Source: Sphingomonadales bacterium Ga0077557 (lineage in GTDB: Bacteria > Pseudomonadota > Alphaproteobacteria > Sphingomonadales > Sphingomonadaceae). From it: DNA of 59,621 bases. This document shows, one piece after another, positions 24,364-31,341 of the stretch. The notes below the pieces were generated by a model. That model was given only the letters and a program-made list of their open reading frames with translations. It was not told the origin of the DNA and made no database searches. Position 1 is the stretch's first letter. The number at the start of each line of letters is the position of its first letter. The translations under genes and the position numbers were made by a program. The DNA lies in the NCBI GenBank assembly GCA_001464615.1, contig LNFI01000034.1, positions 1-59,621 on the forward strand, in the 5' to 3' direction.

Positions 24364-25167
24364 ATCGTGCTATCCCCGAGGACCAACGCCACCCTCTAGA
24401 CTCTCGGCTGTTGGCAAGGCTTTCGTGCAAAGCCGCGCAGGGTTCGACGTTTGATTCTAATTGAACGAGCGTGGGAAATGGAGACCCGCCCGTTAAAGCC
24501 TGGACGGCTGCCTGTCGGTTTTGGCCGTTCGGCTGGCCAGCGAAACGAGTGTCCGGTTTCAGCGATTAGCTGCACGGGAGCGGAAAGTACTAAATCGGCC
24601 CAGCATTACTCGCCCATGGACGCAGCGGGGCTTAATGCGCGAACGTCGGCTATCGCCTGGTGCAGCCGTTGAACGACCCGAGCGGCCATAGCAGGAAAGT
24701 CCCATCAACTGTCATTTAGCCGTCGCCGCATGAACGCTGATCGCTATCAGTCATGTGGTCGCTTCCCAAACCGTATAGGCTGGCCGGTCGGCCGTTGGTA
24801 AACTGGTTAGCATTCTTCTCTGCCGCTAGCTCGCAGTCGGTTTCGCCCAGATCATGCCGTGTCGGATGCCCGAGGAAACCCACCCTCTGCGTTGTCAGCC
24901 AATCGGCTCGAACTGCCACCGCGTGGTTGGCGGCCGGTCTCCACAGTGTCCTCAGCCGACGCCAAGTGCAATTGAGATGACGAGCGGCTGGTTGTTGCCC
25001 GGAGGTTGGCAGGATGTGGGGGAGTTGGTGCCTGTGACTTAAATTCCGGAGCGCCGATATGGGCGAGCATCGATTACCATACTGCATGGTTTCCCGTCGT
25101 CGTGACGGCACAAAGAGATAATCCCTTCTCTTTCACCTGACCCCTAAGTCGGCCGCCCGCCGCCTCC
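24364..25167. other. Long gene-free stretch right of the redox cluster
   Basis: About 800 bases with no convincing gene. Short frames on both strands have no ribosome site, skewed composition and no family resemblance. No IS end, tRNA or terminator was recognised. It may hold decayed DNA from the event that brought the redox cluster between DUF2493 and ssb. Confidence 0.4.
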
Positions 25168-25242
25168 AACCCGCGATCCTGCGGGCCGAGTTGCCGTGTT
25201 CCACGGCTGCCCGCACCACCCCTTGTCTCGGGGTTCCCCTTG
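25168..25242 (+). promoter_or_regulatory. Structured leader, family 2 copy 2 (before ssb)
   Basis: The core 25181-25226 matches 16524-16569 with one mismatch, which lies in the loop of the middle hairpin (GCCGTG-TTC-CACGGC, 25193-25207). The flanking stems CCCGC/GCGGG (25170-25185, loop GATCCT against GAACG in copy 1) and ACCCC/GGGGT (25218-25234) are kept although loop sequences differ. It ends about 100 bases before the ssb start. Confidence 0.65.
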
Positions 25243-25341
25243 CGCGGCACGCGCGCTGCGGTGGAGGCACCGTCCTGGCCGCCTTTTTCGGGGATCAGTC
25301 GAAGGGATCATCCTTCGGCCGACAGATAAGGAAACCTCGAC

Positions 25342-25755
25342 ATGCAGAATATCGTCATCCTCGCCGGCAACGTCGGCGCCACCCCGGAAGCCCGCACCAC
25401 GCAGGGCGGCACCAAGATCACCCACTTCTCCCTCGCCACCTCACGGCCCAAGCGCGACAGCGACGGCAAGGTCATCAAGGATCGCGACGGCTACCGCGTC
25501 GAGGACACCGAGTGGCACCGGATCACCTGCTTCAACGGCGTCGGCAAGACCGTCGAGGAGTATGTCGCCAAGGGCATGAAGGTCATGGTCCGCGGTCGCA
25601 TCCACTACACCAGCTGGACCGACCAGGACGACGTCAAGCGCTACGGCACCGAGATCATCGCCGACGAGGTCACCTTCCTCACCCGCGCGCGCCAGGCATC
25701 GGAACAGTCGGGCAACGGCAACGACACGACCGAAGACGACGACATCCCCTTCTGA
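25342..25755 (+). CDS. ssb: Single-stranded DNA-binding protein, full form
   Basis: This 137-residue SSB has an OB-fold that starts MQNIVILAGNVGATPEART and contains TEWHRITCFNGVGKTVEEYVAKG and MVRGRIHYTSW. It has the acidic partner-docking tip ending DDDIPF, which the SSB at 5465-5785 lacks. Plasmid SSBs of this type are typically expressed early after conjugative entry, where they coat the incoming strand and dampen SOS. The start is set by AAGGAAA 12 bases upstream and the family N-terminus. It has a family 2 leader and its own strong terminator. Confidence 0.95.
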   Translation: MQNIVILAGNVGATPEARTTQGGTKITHFSLATSRPKRDSDGKVIKDRDGYRVEDTEWHRITCFNGVGKTVEEYVAKGMKVMVRGRIHYTSWTDQDDVKRYGTEIIADEVTFLTRARQASEQSGNGNDTTEDDDIPF

Positions 25756-25763
25756 GGCGGGAT

Positions 25764-25793
25764 GGCCCGGTGGCGACAGCCACCGGGCCTTTT
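25764..25793 (+). terminator. Strong terminator after ssb
   Basis: GGCCCGGTGGC (25764-25774) pairs perfectly with GCCACCGGGCC (25779-25789) across GACA, followed by TTTT. Confidence 0.92.
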
Positions 25794-25915
25794 CGCATGT
25801 TCGCGGCCGGATTTCTCAATGCGAACTCGACAGGGTGCCAGGGAGTGGCCTCGCTAGCATGCCGCAATGTCACGTTCGGATCGGCAGTAGCGAAGCGCTC
25901 GGGCGCATTGCTAAG

Positions 25916-25973
25916 TGATAGCATTTCTGCCATCTTGCTATCAACAATTTCAATCACCGCGGGAGTGCTATCA
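25916..25973. promoter_or_regulatory. FitA-type operator: three 8-base half-sites
   Basis: TGATAGCA (25916-25923) and TGCTATCA (25936-25943 and 25966-25973) lie upstream of the antitoxin start. Site centres are 20 and 30 bases apart, that is two and three helical turns. From memory, TGCTATCA/TGATAGCA half-sites are what gonococcal FitA binds, which supports the FitAB assignment. Confidence 0.7.
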
Positions 25974-25976
25974 ACC

Positions 25977-26231
25977 ATGGCTGCCGTCACAATCCGCAAC
26001 CTGTCCGATGAGACATACCGCGCCTTGAAGGTGAGAGCGGCTAATCACGGTCGCAGCGCTGAGGCCGAAATGCGCGAAATCCTCGAGCTGGCCGCGCGGC
26101 CGACAGATCGTGTCAGGCTGGGATCTTTGCTGGCCGCCATCGGCCGCGAGGCTACTATGAGCGATGCAGAAGCAGAGCATTTCGCGCAGCTACGGGACAA
26201 GACGCCCGCCGCGCCGATGCGCTTCGAGTGA
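25977..26231 (+). CDS. fitA: Antitoxin, FitA-like ribbon-helix-helix
   Basis: This 84-residue antitoxin opens AAVTIRNLSDETYRALKVRAANHGRSAEAEMREIL, a ribbon-helix-helix domain typical of FitA antitoxins. The C-terminal 35 residues (LGSLLAAIGREATMSDAEAEHF) would wrap the toxin active site. The start codon sits three bases after the third operator half-site, consistent with autoregulation. Its stop overlaps the toxin start as GTGA, so both are translated from one message. Confidence 0.9.
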   Translation: MAAVTIRNLSDETYRALKVRAANHGRSAEAEMREILELAARPTDRVRLGSLLAAIGREATMSDAEAEHFAQLRDKTPAAPMRFE

Positions 26232-26653
26232 TCCTGCTCGACACCAACGTAATATCCGAGGCTTGGAAGCCCCTGCCCGATCCGCGTGTCCTGGCATGGA
26301 TCGATGCTCAAGCGATCGACACGCTCTACCTTTCGGCCGTAACCGTGGCCGAGCTTCGTTTCGGCATTGCCGCCATGCCGGTCGGCAAGCGACGCGACAC
26401 GCTCGATCTGCGGTTGGAGCAGGACGTATTGCCCCTGTTCGATAATCGCATCCTGCCGTTCGACCTGGGCGCATCGCGGGCTTTTGCCCAAGTGATGGTC
26501 TTGGCGAAGGAGGCAGGAAGAGCGATTGCAACGGCCGATGGCTATATCGCTGCCACCGCGGCCGCATATGGCCTGATGGTTGCCACCCGCGACACGAGCC
26601 CGTTCGAAGCCGCCGGGCTGGGCATCATCAATCCCTGGAACACAGCCCTCTAA
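26228..26653 (+). CDS. fitB: Toxin, FitB/VapC-type PIN ribonuclease
   Basis: This 141-residue PIN-domain endoribonuclease has its metal-binding acids at D5 (LLDTN), E42 (VTVAELRFG), D104 (ATADGYIAATA) and D122 (ATRDTSPF). The length and motif spacing match VapC/FitB toxins, which cleave tRNA or other RNA when the antitoxin is lost. It starts with GTG overlapping the antitoxin stop by four bases. The pair likely stabilises the plasmid. Both genes look intact. Confidence 0.92.
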   Translation: MILLDTNVISEAWKPLPDPRVLAWIDAQAIDTLYLSAVTVAELRFGIAAMPVGKRRDTLDLRLEQDVLPLFDNRILPFDLGASRAFAQVMVLAKEAGRAIATADGYIAATAAAYGLMVATRDTSPFEAAGLGIINPWNTAL

Positions 26654-27024
26654 CTTCGCGCCATCGTCAAGCGCGGCGCACTGCGTGTTCCAACTTCTTC
26701 TGGCGCTGACCAAGCTTCATCGCAGGGTTCGTCAATGATGCCTCTGAGAGGCGGACAAGCCTCAGCGCGCGGTAAGCGCTGATCCGGACCGGGCTCCGTC
26801 AACACGGGGAGGCAGCGTCCCGACCAACCCGGCAGCTTCACCCGCTCTTTGAGGCGCAATCCTTGGTCGCTCCCGCGGCCTCATACGATCAACCCGTAAA
26901 GGGTCCGTACGCTCGCGCTACGGCCTTTTGCCGTGCCGCCAAAAGATGATCGCGGCCACGAGATCGAAACTTCGGGCGCCAGTCGAGCGGGATGAACCCG
27001 CCGGCTTAGCCAAGGAGCCTCGAT
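26654..27024. other. Hairpin-rich leader region before a small gene
   Basis: No gene is seen. Hairpins include GCCTC-TGA-GAGGC (about 26742-26754) and TCAGCGC-GCGGTAA-GCGCTGA (26762-26782). A small hairpin followed by a larger one recalls family 1 leaders, but the purine run is missing and I do not count it as a copy. AAGGAG (27012-27016) serves the next gene. Confidence 0.4.
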
Positions 27025-27189
27025 ATGTTTACCGACATCTGGACCGCCCGCCGCAGCGCACTCAGCCTCTCGAAGAACCTCATGGTCGCAACGATGGTCA
27101 TCGCCATCGGAACCCAGTTTGGCGTCATCACCGCGGACGATTGCGACGGCGACGTTTCGATCGTCAACGAATATGATCCCTTCGCCTGA
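27025..27189 (+). CDS. Small protein with one hydrophobic segment
   Basis: This 54-residue protein, too short for routine gene calling, reads MFTDIWTARRSALSLSKNL at the start. A hydrophobic stretch of about 18 residues (MVATMVIAIGTQFGVIT, 20-37) and an acidic tail ending DDCDGDVSIVNEYDPFA follow. It could be a membrane peptide with a short basic N-terminus inside the cell. AAGGAG lies 8 bases upstream and a perfect terminator follows directly, so expression is plausible. Function is unknown. Confidence 0.55.
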   Translation: MFTDIWTARRSALSLSKNLMVATMVIAIGTQFGVITADDCDGDVSIVNEYDPFA

Positions 27190-27195
27190 CCTCAA

Positions 27196-27220
27196 GGCGG
27201 GGGCTTCGCCCCCGCCCCTT
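27196..27220 (+). terminator. Terminator after the small gene
   Basis: GGCGGGGGC (27196-27204) pairs perfectly with GCCCCCGCC (27208-27216) across TTC, followed by CCTTCT. Confidence 0.75.
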
Positions 27221-27409
27221 CTCGTGTGAGATTGCCCTTGGATGATGTAACCGACCAAGCCAGCGCACATTTTATCAACTCGACCCCTTCGGGAACGCAC
27301 TGTCGAACATGTTTTCGTTGGGGAAGCGCTGCCGCGGCTCTGGCAGTTGGGCGTGCCCTGCGTCGAGGTGCTGCGATCCGAGTGCGATGCCGGCGGCTAG
27401 CCCCAAGTG

Positions 27410-27757
27410 ATGGGCTATCGAAACGTCACGCGGCATATCCAGTTTAAGACCAAGACGGTGGACGGCCAGACCGATGCCGTAAGGATCAACGTCAGGCTAA
27501 TGGACAAGCCGAGCGGGTGTGTCCTGTGGATCGTCGTGACGCCAGACCTCGTATTCGACCATTATCTCTGGTTCGGGGGTGAGCCGGGTGAACCGCTGCC
27601 CGATATCAGCGCGAACATGATCGCCAAACACAGCAAGGGGACGTCGCTGGGCAAGAAAAACGAACGGCCGATGCACCGGGTGATCGCAAGGGGGAAATTC
27701 GAGAGGATCCAGGCGCTCGACCTGATCCTGGGCAAGCTGTTCGGACAATTGCCTTAA
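27410..27757 (+). CDS. Hypothetical protein
   Basis: This 115-residue soluble protein starts MGYRNVTRHIQFKTKTVDGQ. It contains a beta-rich pattern (AVRINVRLMDKPSGCVLWIVVTPDL) and a basic C-terminal half (KHSKGTSLGKKNERPMHRVI). No known family is recognised. GTG at 27407 directly precedes the ATG and could be the start instead. It converges on the next gene so closely that the two stop codons share the palindrome TTAA. There is no strong ribosome site, so confidence is moderate. Confidence 0.5.
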   Translation: MGYRNVTRHIQFKTKTVDGQTDAVRINVRLMDKPSGCVLWIVVTPDLVFDHYLWFGGEPGEPLPDISANMIAKHSKGTSLGKKNERPMHRVIARGKFERIQALDLILGKLFGQLP

Positions 27758-28182
27758 GGGCGTTCGGGCACCGGCTGCGCCGGACCGGGCTCTAGGCTGG
27801 CGCCCCGAGCCCCGTGCCGGGTCTCGGCCCTGCGGGTAACGATCCCTTGCTGAAAAGGTACGAGCGCCTCCGCGGTGACCGGCGCCGGACCTTCGGCGAG
27901 CGTCTCCTTCAACGCTTCGTCACCCAGCAGCACGCGCCACGGCGCGCCGTACGTGCGGGATGCGAGATAGAAGACCGCGCCGTCACAAGCGACCATTCGG
28001 CACCTTTCCTGGGCATCGATCAGCGACCATCCAGCCCCCTGCCGCGCGACGAGGTCCACCGGATCGATCCGCATCAGGGCTCCGCACCGCCGGCATTGGC
28101 TGCGGACAAGGACGTTGCGTCGCTGCATGGCGCCGACGGTTCTCACCCAGATCGGCCAGAGGGTGTGGAGCGCTGCGGTCAT
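27754..28182 (-). CDS. Hypothetical protein with a CxxC motif
   Basis: This 142-residue protein has one zinc-ribbon-like knuckle, VRSQCRRCGALMRI, near residue 28. A second part follows with LIDAQERCRMVACDGAVFYLASRTYGAPW, whose two cysteines could complete a metal site. No family is recognised. The start is uncertain: ATG 28182, GTG 28185 and ATG 28125 (MQRRNVL) are all possible and none has a clear ribosome site. It overlaps the stop of the converging gene by four bases. Confidence 0.5.
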   Translation of the reverse strand: MTAALHTLWPIWVRTVGAMQRRNVLVRSQCRRCGALMRIDPVDLVARQGAGWSLIDAQERCRMVACDGAVFYLASRTYGAPWRVLLGDEALKETLAEGPAPVTAEALVPFQQGIVTRRAETRHGARGASLEPGPAQPVPERP

Positions 28183-28318
28183 CACAAGCGGAGGATAGTC
28201 TTTCTGCGCAGCACCGGTCCAGCAATCCCGAACGGCCCCGCGACAGCCTGACGTTCAGGGTCGCCGAATGGATGGGGTCATCACCATGCCCGGTTCTTGC
28301 CGAGGCGTAGGCTCGCGC

Positions 28319-28422
28319 AAACCCGTGACCGGGTTTCTCCTCTGCGTTCCGACCCTGCGGGTGCGCGCGCCCACTGTGCCCCGGCGCGCCGGTCCTTGTT
28401 GAAAGACCCCGATCGGCGGGGT
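28319..28422 (+). promoter_or_regulatory. Multi-hairpin leader before DUF3768
   Basis: Perfect hairpins AAACCCG-TGAC-CGGGTTT (28319-28336) and ACCCCG-ATCGG-CGGGGT (28406-28422) lie within 130 bases of the start, with smaller ones between. It resembles the other establishment-gene leaders in being hairpin-rich, but shares no sequence core with them. Confidence 0.45.
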
Positions 28423-28447
28423 TTGGAACAGCACAGGATATTCGCTT

Positions 28448-28840
28448 ATGTCCGACAACCAAGCTGCCCCTGCCCCAGCTGCAGATCGCACTTCCACCAT
28501 CGCGCATTTGAACGACGCGCTTCGGCAGCATCTCACCCAGCCCGGCCACAATCGGGTCGTTATGACCATCGGTGTCCAGGAGCTGATTGGCGACGTCAGC
28601 CTCTTTCGCAACTTTCGTGCCCAGGCCGAATTGCTGCGGAGCATCCGCGACTATGACGCATTCGGCCCCGACGTCGATCCGCACGGCGAGCACGACTTTG
28701 GCCGCTTCGAGTTTCGCGGTGCCGCGCTCTATTGGAAGATCGACTATTATGATCGCGCGCTGGACTTTGGCTCTCCCGATCCCGCGGACCCGGATGTCAC
28801 CGCCCGGGTGCTAACGATCCTCCTCACCAGCGAATACTGA
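28448..28840 (+). CDS. DUF3768 protein
   Basis: This 130-residue protein belongs, from memory, to DUF3768. The signature is IAHLNDALRQHL near residue 20 and HDFGRFEFRGAALYWKIDYYD near residue 80, with LTILLTSEY at the end. Members are small soluble proteins common on alphaproteobacterial plasmids; no function is known. The start ATG fits the frame, and the leader is hairpin-rich. A hairpin terminator follows. It closes the establishment-like block before the second partition region. Confidence 0.8.
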   Translation: MSDNQAAPAPAADRTSTIAHLNDALRQHLTQPGHNRVVMTIGVQELIGDVSLFRNFRAQAELLRSIRDYDAFGPDVDPHGEHDFGRFEFRGAALYWKIDYYDRALDFGSPDPADPDVTARVLTILLTSEY

Positions 28841-28848
28841 AATGTACT

Positions 28849-28870
28849 GGCCCCGACCCTGGTCGGGGCC
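28849..28870 (+). terminator. Hairpin terminator after DUF3768
   Basis: GGCCCCGA pairs with TCGGGGCC across CCCTGG, and the innermost bases are also complementary. No T-run follows. Confidence 0.6.
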
Positions 28871-28959
28871 ACCTGCTTGTGTGGGGGTCAGATAGGACCC
28901 AGCAGCCTGTCTGCGCGGCGCCGGTCGAACCCTGACGCTCGCCCACTGTCCGAACGCAA

Positions 28960-28979
28960 AAGTCTGCTCAAGCAGACTT
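28960..28979. promoter_or_regulatory. 20-base palindrome, copy 1 (candidate centromere of the second par system)
   Basis: AAGTCTGCTCAAGCAGACTT is a near-perfect palindrome with 9-base arms around a CA centre. The same element with a TG centre, its reverse complement, lies at 31342-31361. The pair brackets the RHH-membrane-parA-parB operon. Confidence 0.6.
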
Positions 28980-29024
28980 GAGCCCGCGCGTGTCGTCGCA
29001 GATCCCCATCCACTCATCGCCTCT

Positions 29025-29040
29025 GTATTGAATTCAATAC
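29025..29040. promoter_or_regulatory. 16-base palindrome before the RHH gene
   Basis: GTATTGAATTCAATAC is perfectly palindromic, 48 bases before the GTG start of the RHH protein. It is a plausible operator for that protein. Confidence 0.5.
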
Positions 29041-29087
29041 GATGCGGCGATAGTTTTCGAGCCGTCATGTGAGAGGAGAGGTCGCCC

Positions 29088-29330
29088 GTGGCGGGGGAAG
29101 GGCAGGGGAGTGACGTTAGGCGTTCGGCCTTTTTGCAGCTTCGGGTAACCCCGACGATGCACACGGCCATCACGCGTCTCGCACTCGATCAAGATAATCT
29201 GACCGTGCGCGCACTGGTGATGAACGCGCTCAAGCAAACCTATGGTCTCGATGTTCCCGACGAGGAGCTTCGTGACCGACGCGGCCGCCAGCCACGACCC
29301 GCGAACCCGAAGGAGACCGACCATGGCTGA
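29088..29330 (+). CDS. Ribbon-helix-helix plasmid protein
   Basis: This 80-residue protein has a compact RHH-like core: SAFLQLRVTPTMHTAITRLA, then VRALVMNALKQTYGLDVP. Such proteins regulate partition or transfer genes. The GTG start has GAGGAG 8 bases upstream, and a palindrome lies in the promoter. Its stop region overlaps the next start by eight bases, so it heads an operon with the small membrane protein, parA and parB. Confidence 0.7.
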   Translation: MAGEGQGSDVRRSAFLQLRVTPTMHTAITRLALDQDNLTVRALVMNALKQTYGLDVPDEELRDRRGRQPRPANPKETDHG

Positions 29331-29496
29331 GTATTTTTCGCGCCATCCCGATCATGCGATCGTGTTTGCGTTCGCGTGCTTCGCGCTCACCGTCTATCTC
29401 TTCCGCTACGTCGGACCCAGAGTCGGCGCGCGCGGCGACTGGTCGGCGCGGGACCATTATGAACGCAACCTCCGTAATGGCGCCGACGACTATTGA
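29323..29496 (+). CDS. Small single-pass membrane protein
   Basis: This 57-residue protein has one clear membrane segment (AIVFAFACFALTVYLFRYVG, residues 12-31) and a charged C-terminal part ending RNLRNGADDY. It starts within the last codons of the RHH gene, with AAGGAG upstream. It sits immediately before parA of the second partition system, so a role in plasmid maintenance or transfer is possible, but nothing in the sequence states it. Confidence 0.6.
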   Translation: MAEYFSRHPDHAIVFAFACFALTVYLFRYVGPRVGARGDWSARDHYERNLRNGADDY

Positions 29497-29524
29497 GCGC
29501 GGTTGCACGACACGAAAGACAGAC

Positions 29525-30289
29525 GTGAAGACCATCGTGATCAGCCTTCTCAAAGGGGGCGTCGGCAAGACCTTCTTCGCGACCCATCTCGCTTGGTATC
29601 TCGCCGAGCAGGCGGGCCGGCGGGTCGCGTTTCTCGACCTGGATCCGCAGGGCTCCTCGACGCGGCGGCTCGCCAAGGAACGGACTGGCCTGTTCTCGGC
29701 CGACCTGTTCGATCCCGACGAAAAGCTCATTCTCGAGGACGCGCCCGGCATCACGGTGTTCGGCGCTGATCCGCGCCTCCAGATGGTCAAGGCGGCGCAG
29801 GACGTACACGACTTCATCGTGCGCTTTCGGGGCTTGTCCGCGCATTTCGATTATTGCGTCATCGACACTGGCCCCAAGTGGGACGAACTCACCTTGAGCG
29901 CGATGGCGGTCGCCGATGAGGTGATCGCGCCGGTCCAGGTGGCCGAGGATTCGCTCGAATGCGCCAAGATGCTGCTGACTGCGCTCAAAAAGGCTGAGGC
30001 CGCGCGTGGCGGGCGCAAGGTCAATTTTCTGGGGCTTCTGCCGTCGATGGTCAACGCGTTCGACAAGCGTGACATGGACAATGCGGTGAAGCTCACCCAG
30101 GCGGTCGGGCCGGCGATGATGTTCCCGGCGTTCATCAAGGCGCGCCCGACCTACAAGCATTCGGCCGAGAACCATCATGCGGTCTGGCATGAAAAGGGAA
30201 GCGGCGCGAAGGCCGCCGCAGACGAGATCCGCTCGATCCTCGCCGAAGTGGAACGGCGGGTCGAAGCGCGTGCCAAGGAGACCGGCTGA
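29525..30289 (+). CDS. parA: ParA-family ATPase, second partition system
   Basis: This 254-residue small ParA (type Ib size) lacks the N-terminal HTH of the first system. It starts VKTIVISLLKGGVGKTFFAT with the deviant Walker A KGGVGKT at 10-16. FLDLDPQGSSTRRLA and CVIDTGPKWDELT supply the switch motifs. GTG 29525 is chosen because the conserved N-terminus begins there; ATGs upstream would add an unrelated 16-22 residues. It overlaps parB by one base (GATGG). Confidence 0.88.
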   Translation: MKTIVISLLKGGVGKTFFATHLAWYLAEQAGRRVAFLDLDPQGSSTRRLAKERTGLFSADLFDPDEKLILEDAPGITVFGADPRLQMVKAAQDVHDFIVRFRGLSAHFDYCVIDTGPKWDELTLSAMAVADEVIAPVQVAEDSLECAKMLLTALKKAEAARGGRKVNFLGLLPSMVNAFDKRDMDNAVKLTQAVGPAMMFPAFIKARPTYKHSAENHHAVWHEKGSGAKAAADEIRSILAEVERRVEARAKETG

Positions 30290-31182
30290 TGGGTAAGTTC
30301 GACCAGCGGGCCGAGGAGTTCGGGATGCTGATGGGTGCGCACGACAGTGCGCGCCGCGTCGAGAACTTGCCGCTCGACTGGCTCATGCCCGATCCCGGCA
30401 ATCCACGCTCGCATTTCGATGAGGCTGAGCTGGCCGAATTGGCCGCGTCGATCGAGGCGCGCGGCGTCCTCCAGCCGATCATCGTTGGCCCAAAGAATGG
30501 CGACGGCAAGCATGTTATCCGCATGGGCGAGCGGCGCTATCGAGCCTCGCTTGCGGCGGGTAAGAAAACCATCCCAGCGATCATCGAGGCGGGGGAGGGG
30601 GGTGACACGCTCGCCGACCAGATCGTCGAGAACGATCAGCGTGCCGGCCTTTCCGCCAAAGAACTGGCGCGTGGCGTCGAGCGCATGCTGGGCGAGGGGA
30701 AAAGTCAGGCCGAGATCGCCACGGCGCTCGGCCGGTCAAAGCAGTTTGTCTCGCTCTATGCGGCTTATGGCGAGATGGAGCCCTATCTGAGAGACGCGAT
30801 CGACAAGGCCCCGATCCGCGTTCTTTACGACCTCCATCGCGCAGCCCGCGCGCATCCGCTTGAGGTTCGTACGTTCGTCGGCGGGTTAGGTGACAAAGGC
30901 GTCACGCTTGCTGAGGGATCGAAATTCGTTGCGGCGCTAAAGGCTCCTGCCGAAAGCGCGCCGCCTGTTGCCAAGATTGAGCCGGCCTCCGCGCCTGTGC
31001 ATGCGACACCGACGGTCGCCAAGGGCAGGGGAGGGCGGGCTGCCTCGTCTGTTCAGGCAAGCCCGCTCAAGGTCATGATCGCAGGCCGCGCCGGTCGGCT
31101 TGTCCTGCCTGATCGGGTGCGCGTGGTGTTCGATGATGGCGAAGAGGGCGAGGTTGCATCGACCGACCTTTCGTTCGGGTGA
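30289..31182 (+). CDS. parB: ParB-family protein, second partition system
   Basis: This 297-residue ParB has the box LPLDWLMPDPGNPRSHFDE, the GERRYRA motif at residues 80-86 and IVENDQRAGLSAKE at 112-125. An HTH follows (KSQAEIATALGRSKQFVSLYAAYGEM). The C-terminal 90 residues hold an Ala/Pro linker and a small basic beta domain (PLKVMIAGRAGRLVLPDRVRV). It is unrelated in detail to the first parB, so the plasmid carries two distinct systems. It ends at a long perfect terminator. The likely target is the palindrome at 28960-28979 and 31342-31361. Confidence 0.88.
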   Translation: MGKFDQRAEEFGMLMGAHDSARRVENLPLDWLMPDPGNPRSHFDEAELAELAASIEARGVLQPIIVGPKNGDGKHVIRMGERRYRASLAAGKKTIPAIIEAGEGGDTLADQIVENDQRAGLSAKELARGVERMLGEGKSQAEIATALGRSKQFVSLYAAYGEMEPYLRDAIDKAPIRVLYDLHRAARAHPLEVRTFVGGLGDKGVTLAEGSKFVAALKAPAESAPPVAKIEPASAPVHATPTVAKGRGGRAASSVQASPLKVMIAGRAGRLVLPDRVRVVFDDGEEGEVASTDLSFG

Positions 31183-31242
31183 GCGCTCGCCCACACTGAC
31201 CCCTCACTCCGCGTCCAGATTTCGATCTTTTCAGATCATGTG

Positions 31243-31280
31243 ATGGCGGCATCCCTTCTTCCAGGGATGCCGCCATTTTC
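31243..31280 (+). terminator. Strong terminator after the second parB
   Basis: ATGGCGGCATCCCT (31243-31256) pairs perfectly over 14 bases with AGGGATGCCGCCAT (31263-31276) across TCTTCC, followed by TTTCATTT. Confidence 0.88.
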
Positions 31281-31341
31281 ATTTCAACGCGAATGCCGGC
31301 TTGCTTGCGGAATGGACGAGGCGTTTTTTGAGAGAGGCCCG

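Noticed and set aside
24716..25111. 131-codon minus-strand frame in the long gap
   Set aside because: Composition is unlike the neighbouring genes, there is no ribosome site and no family pattern.
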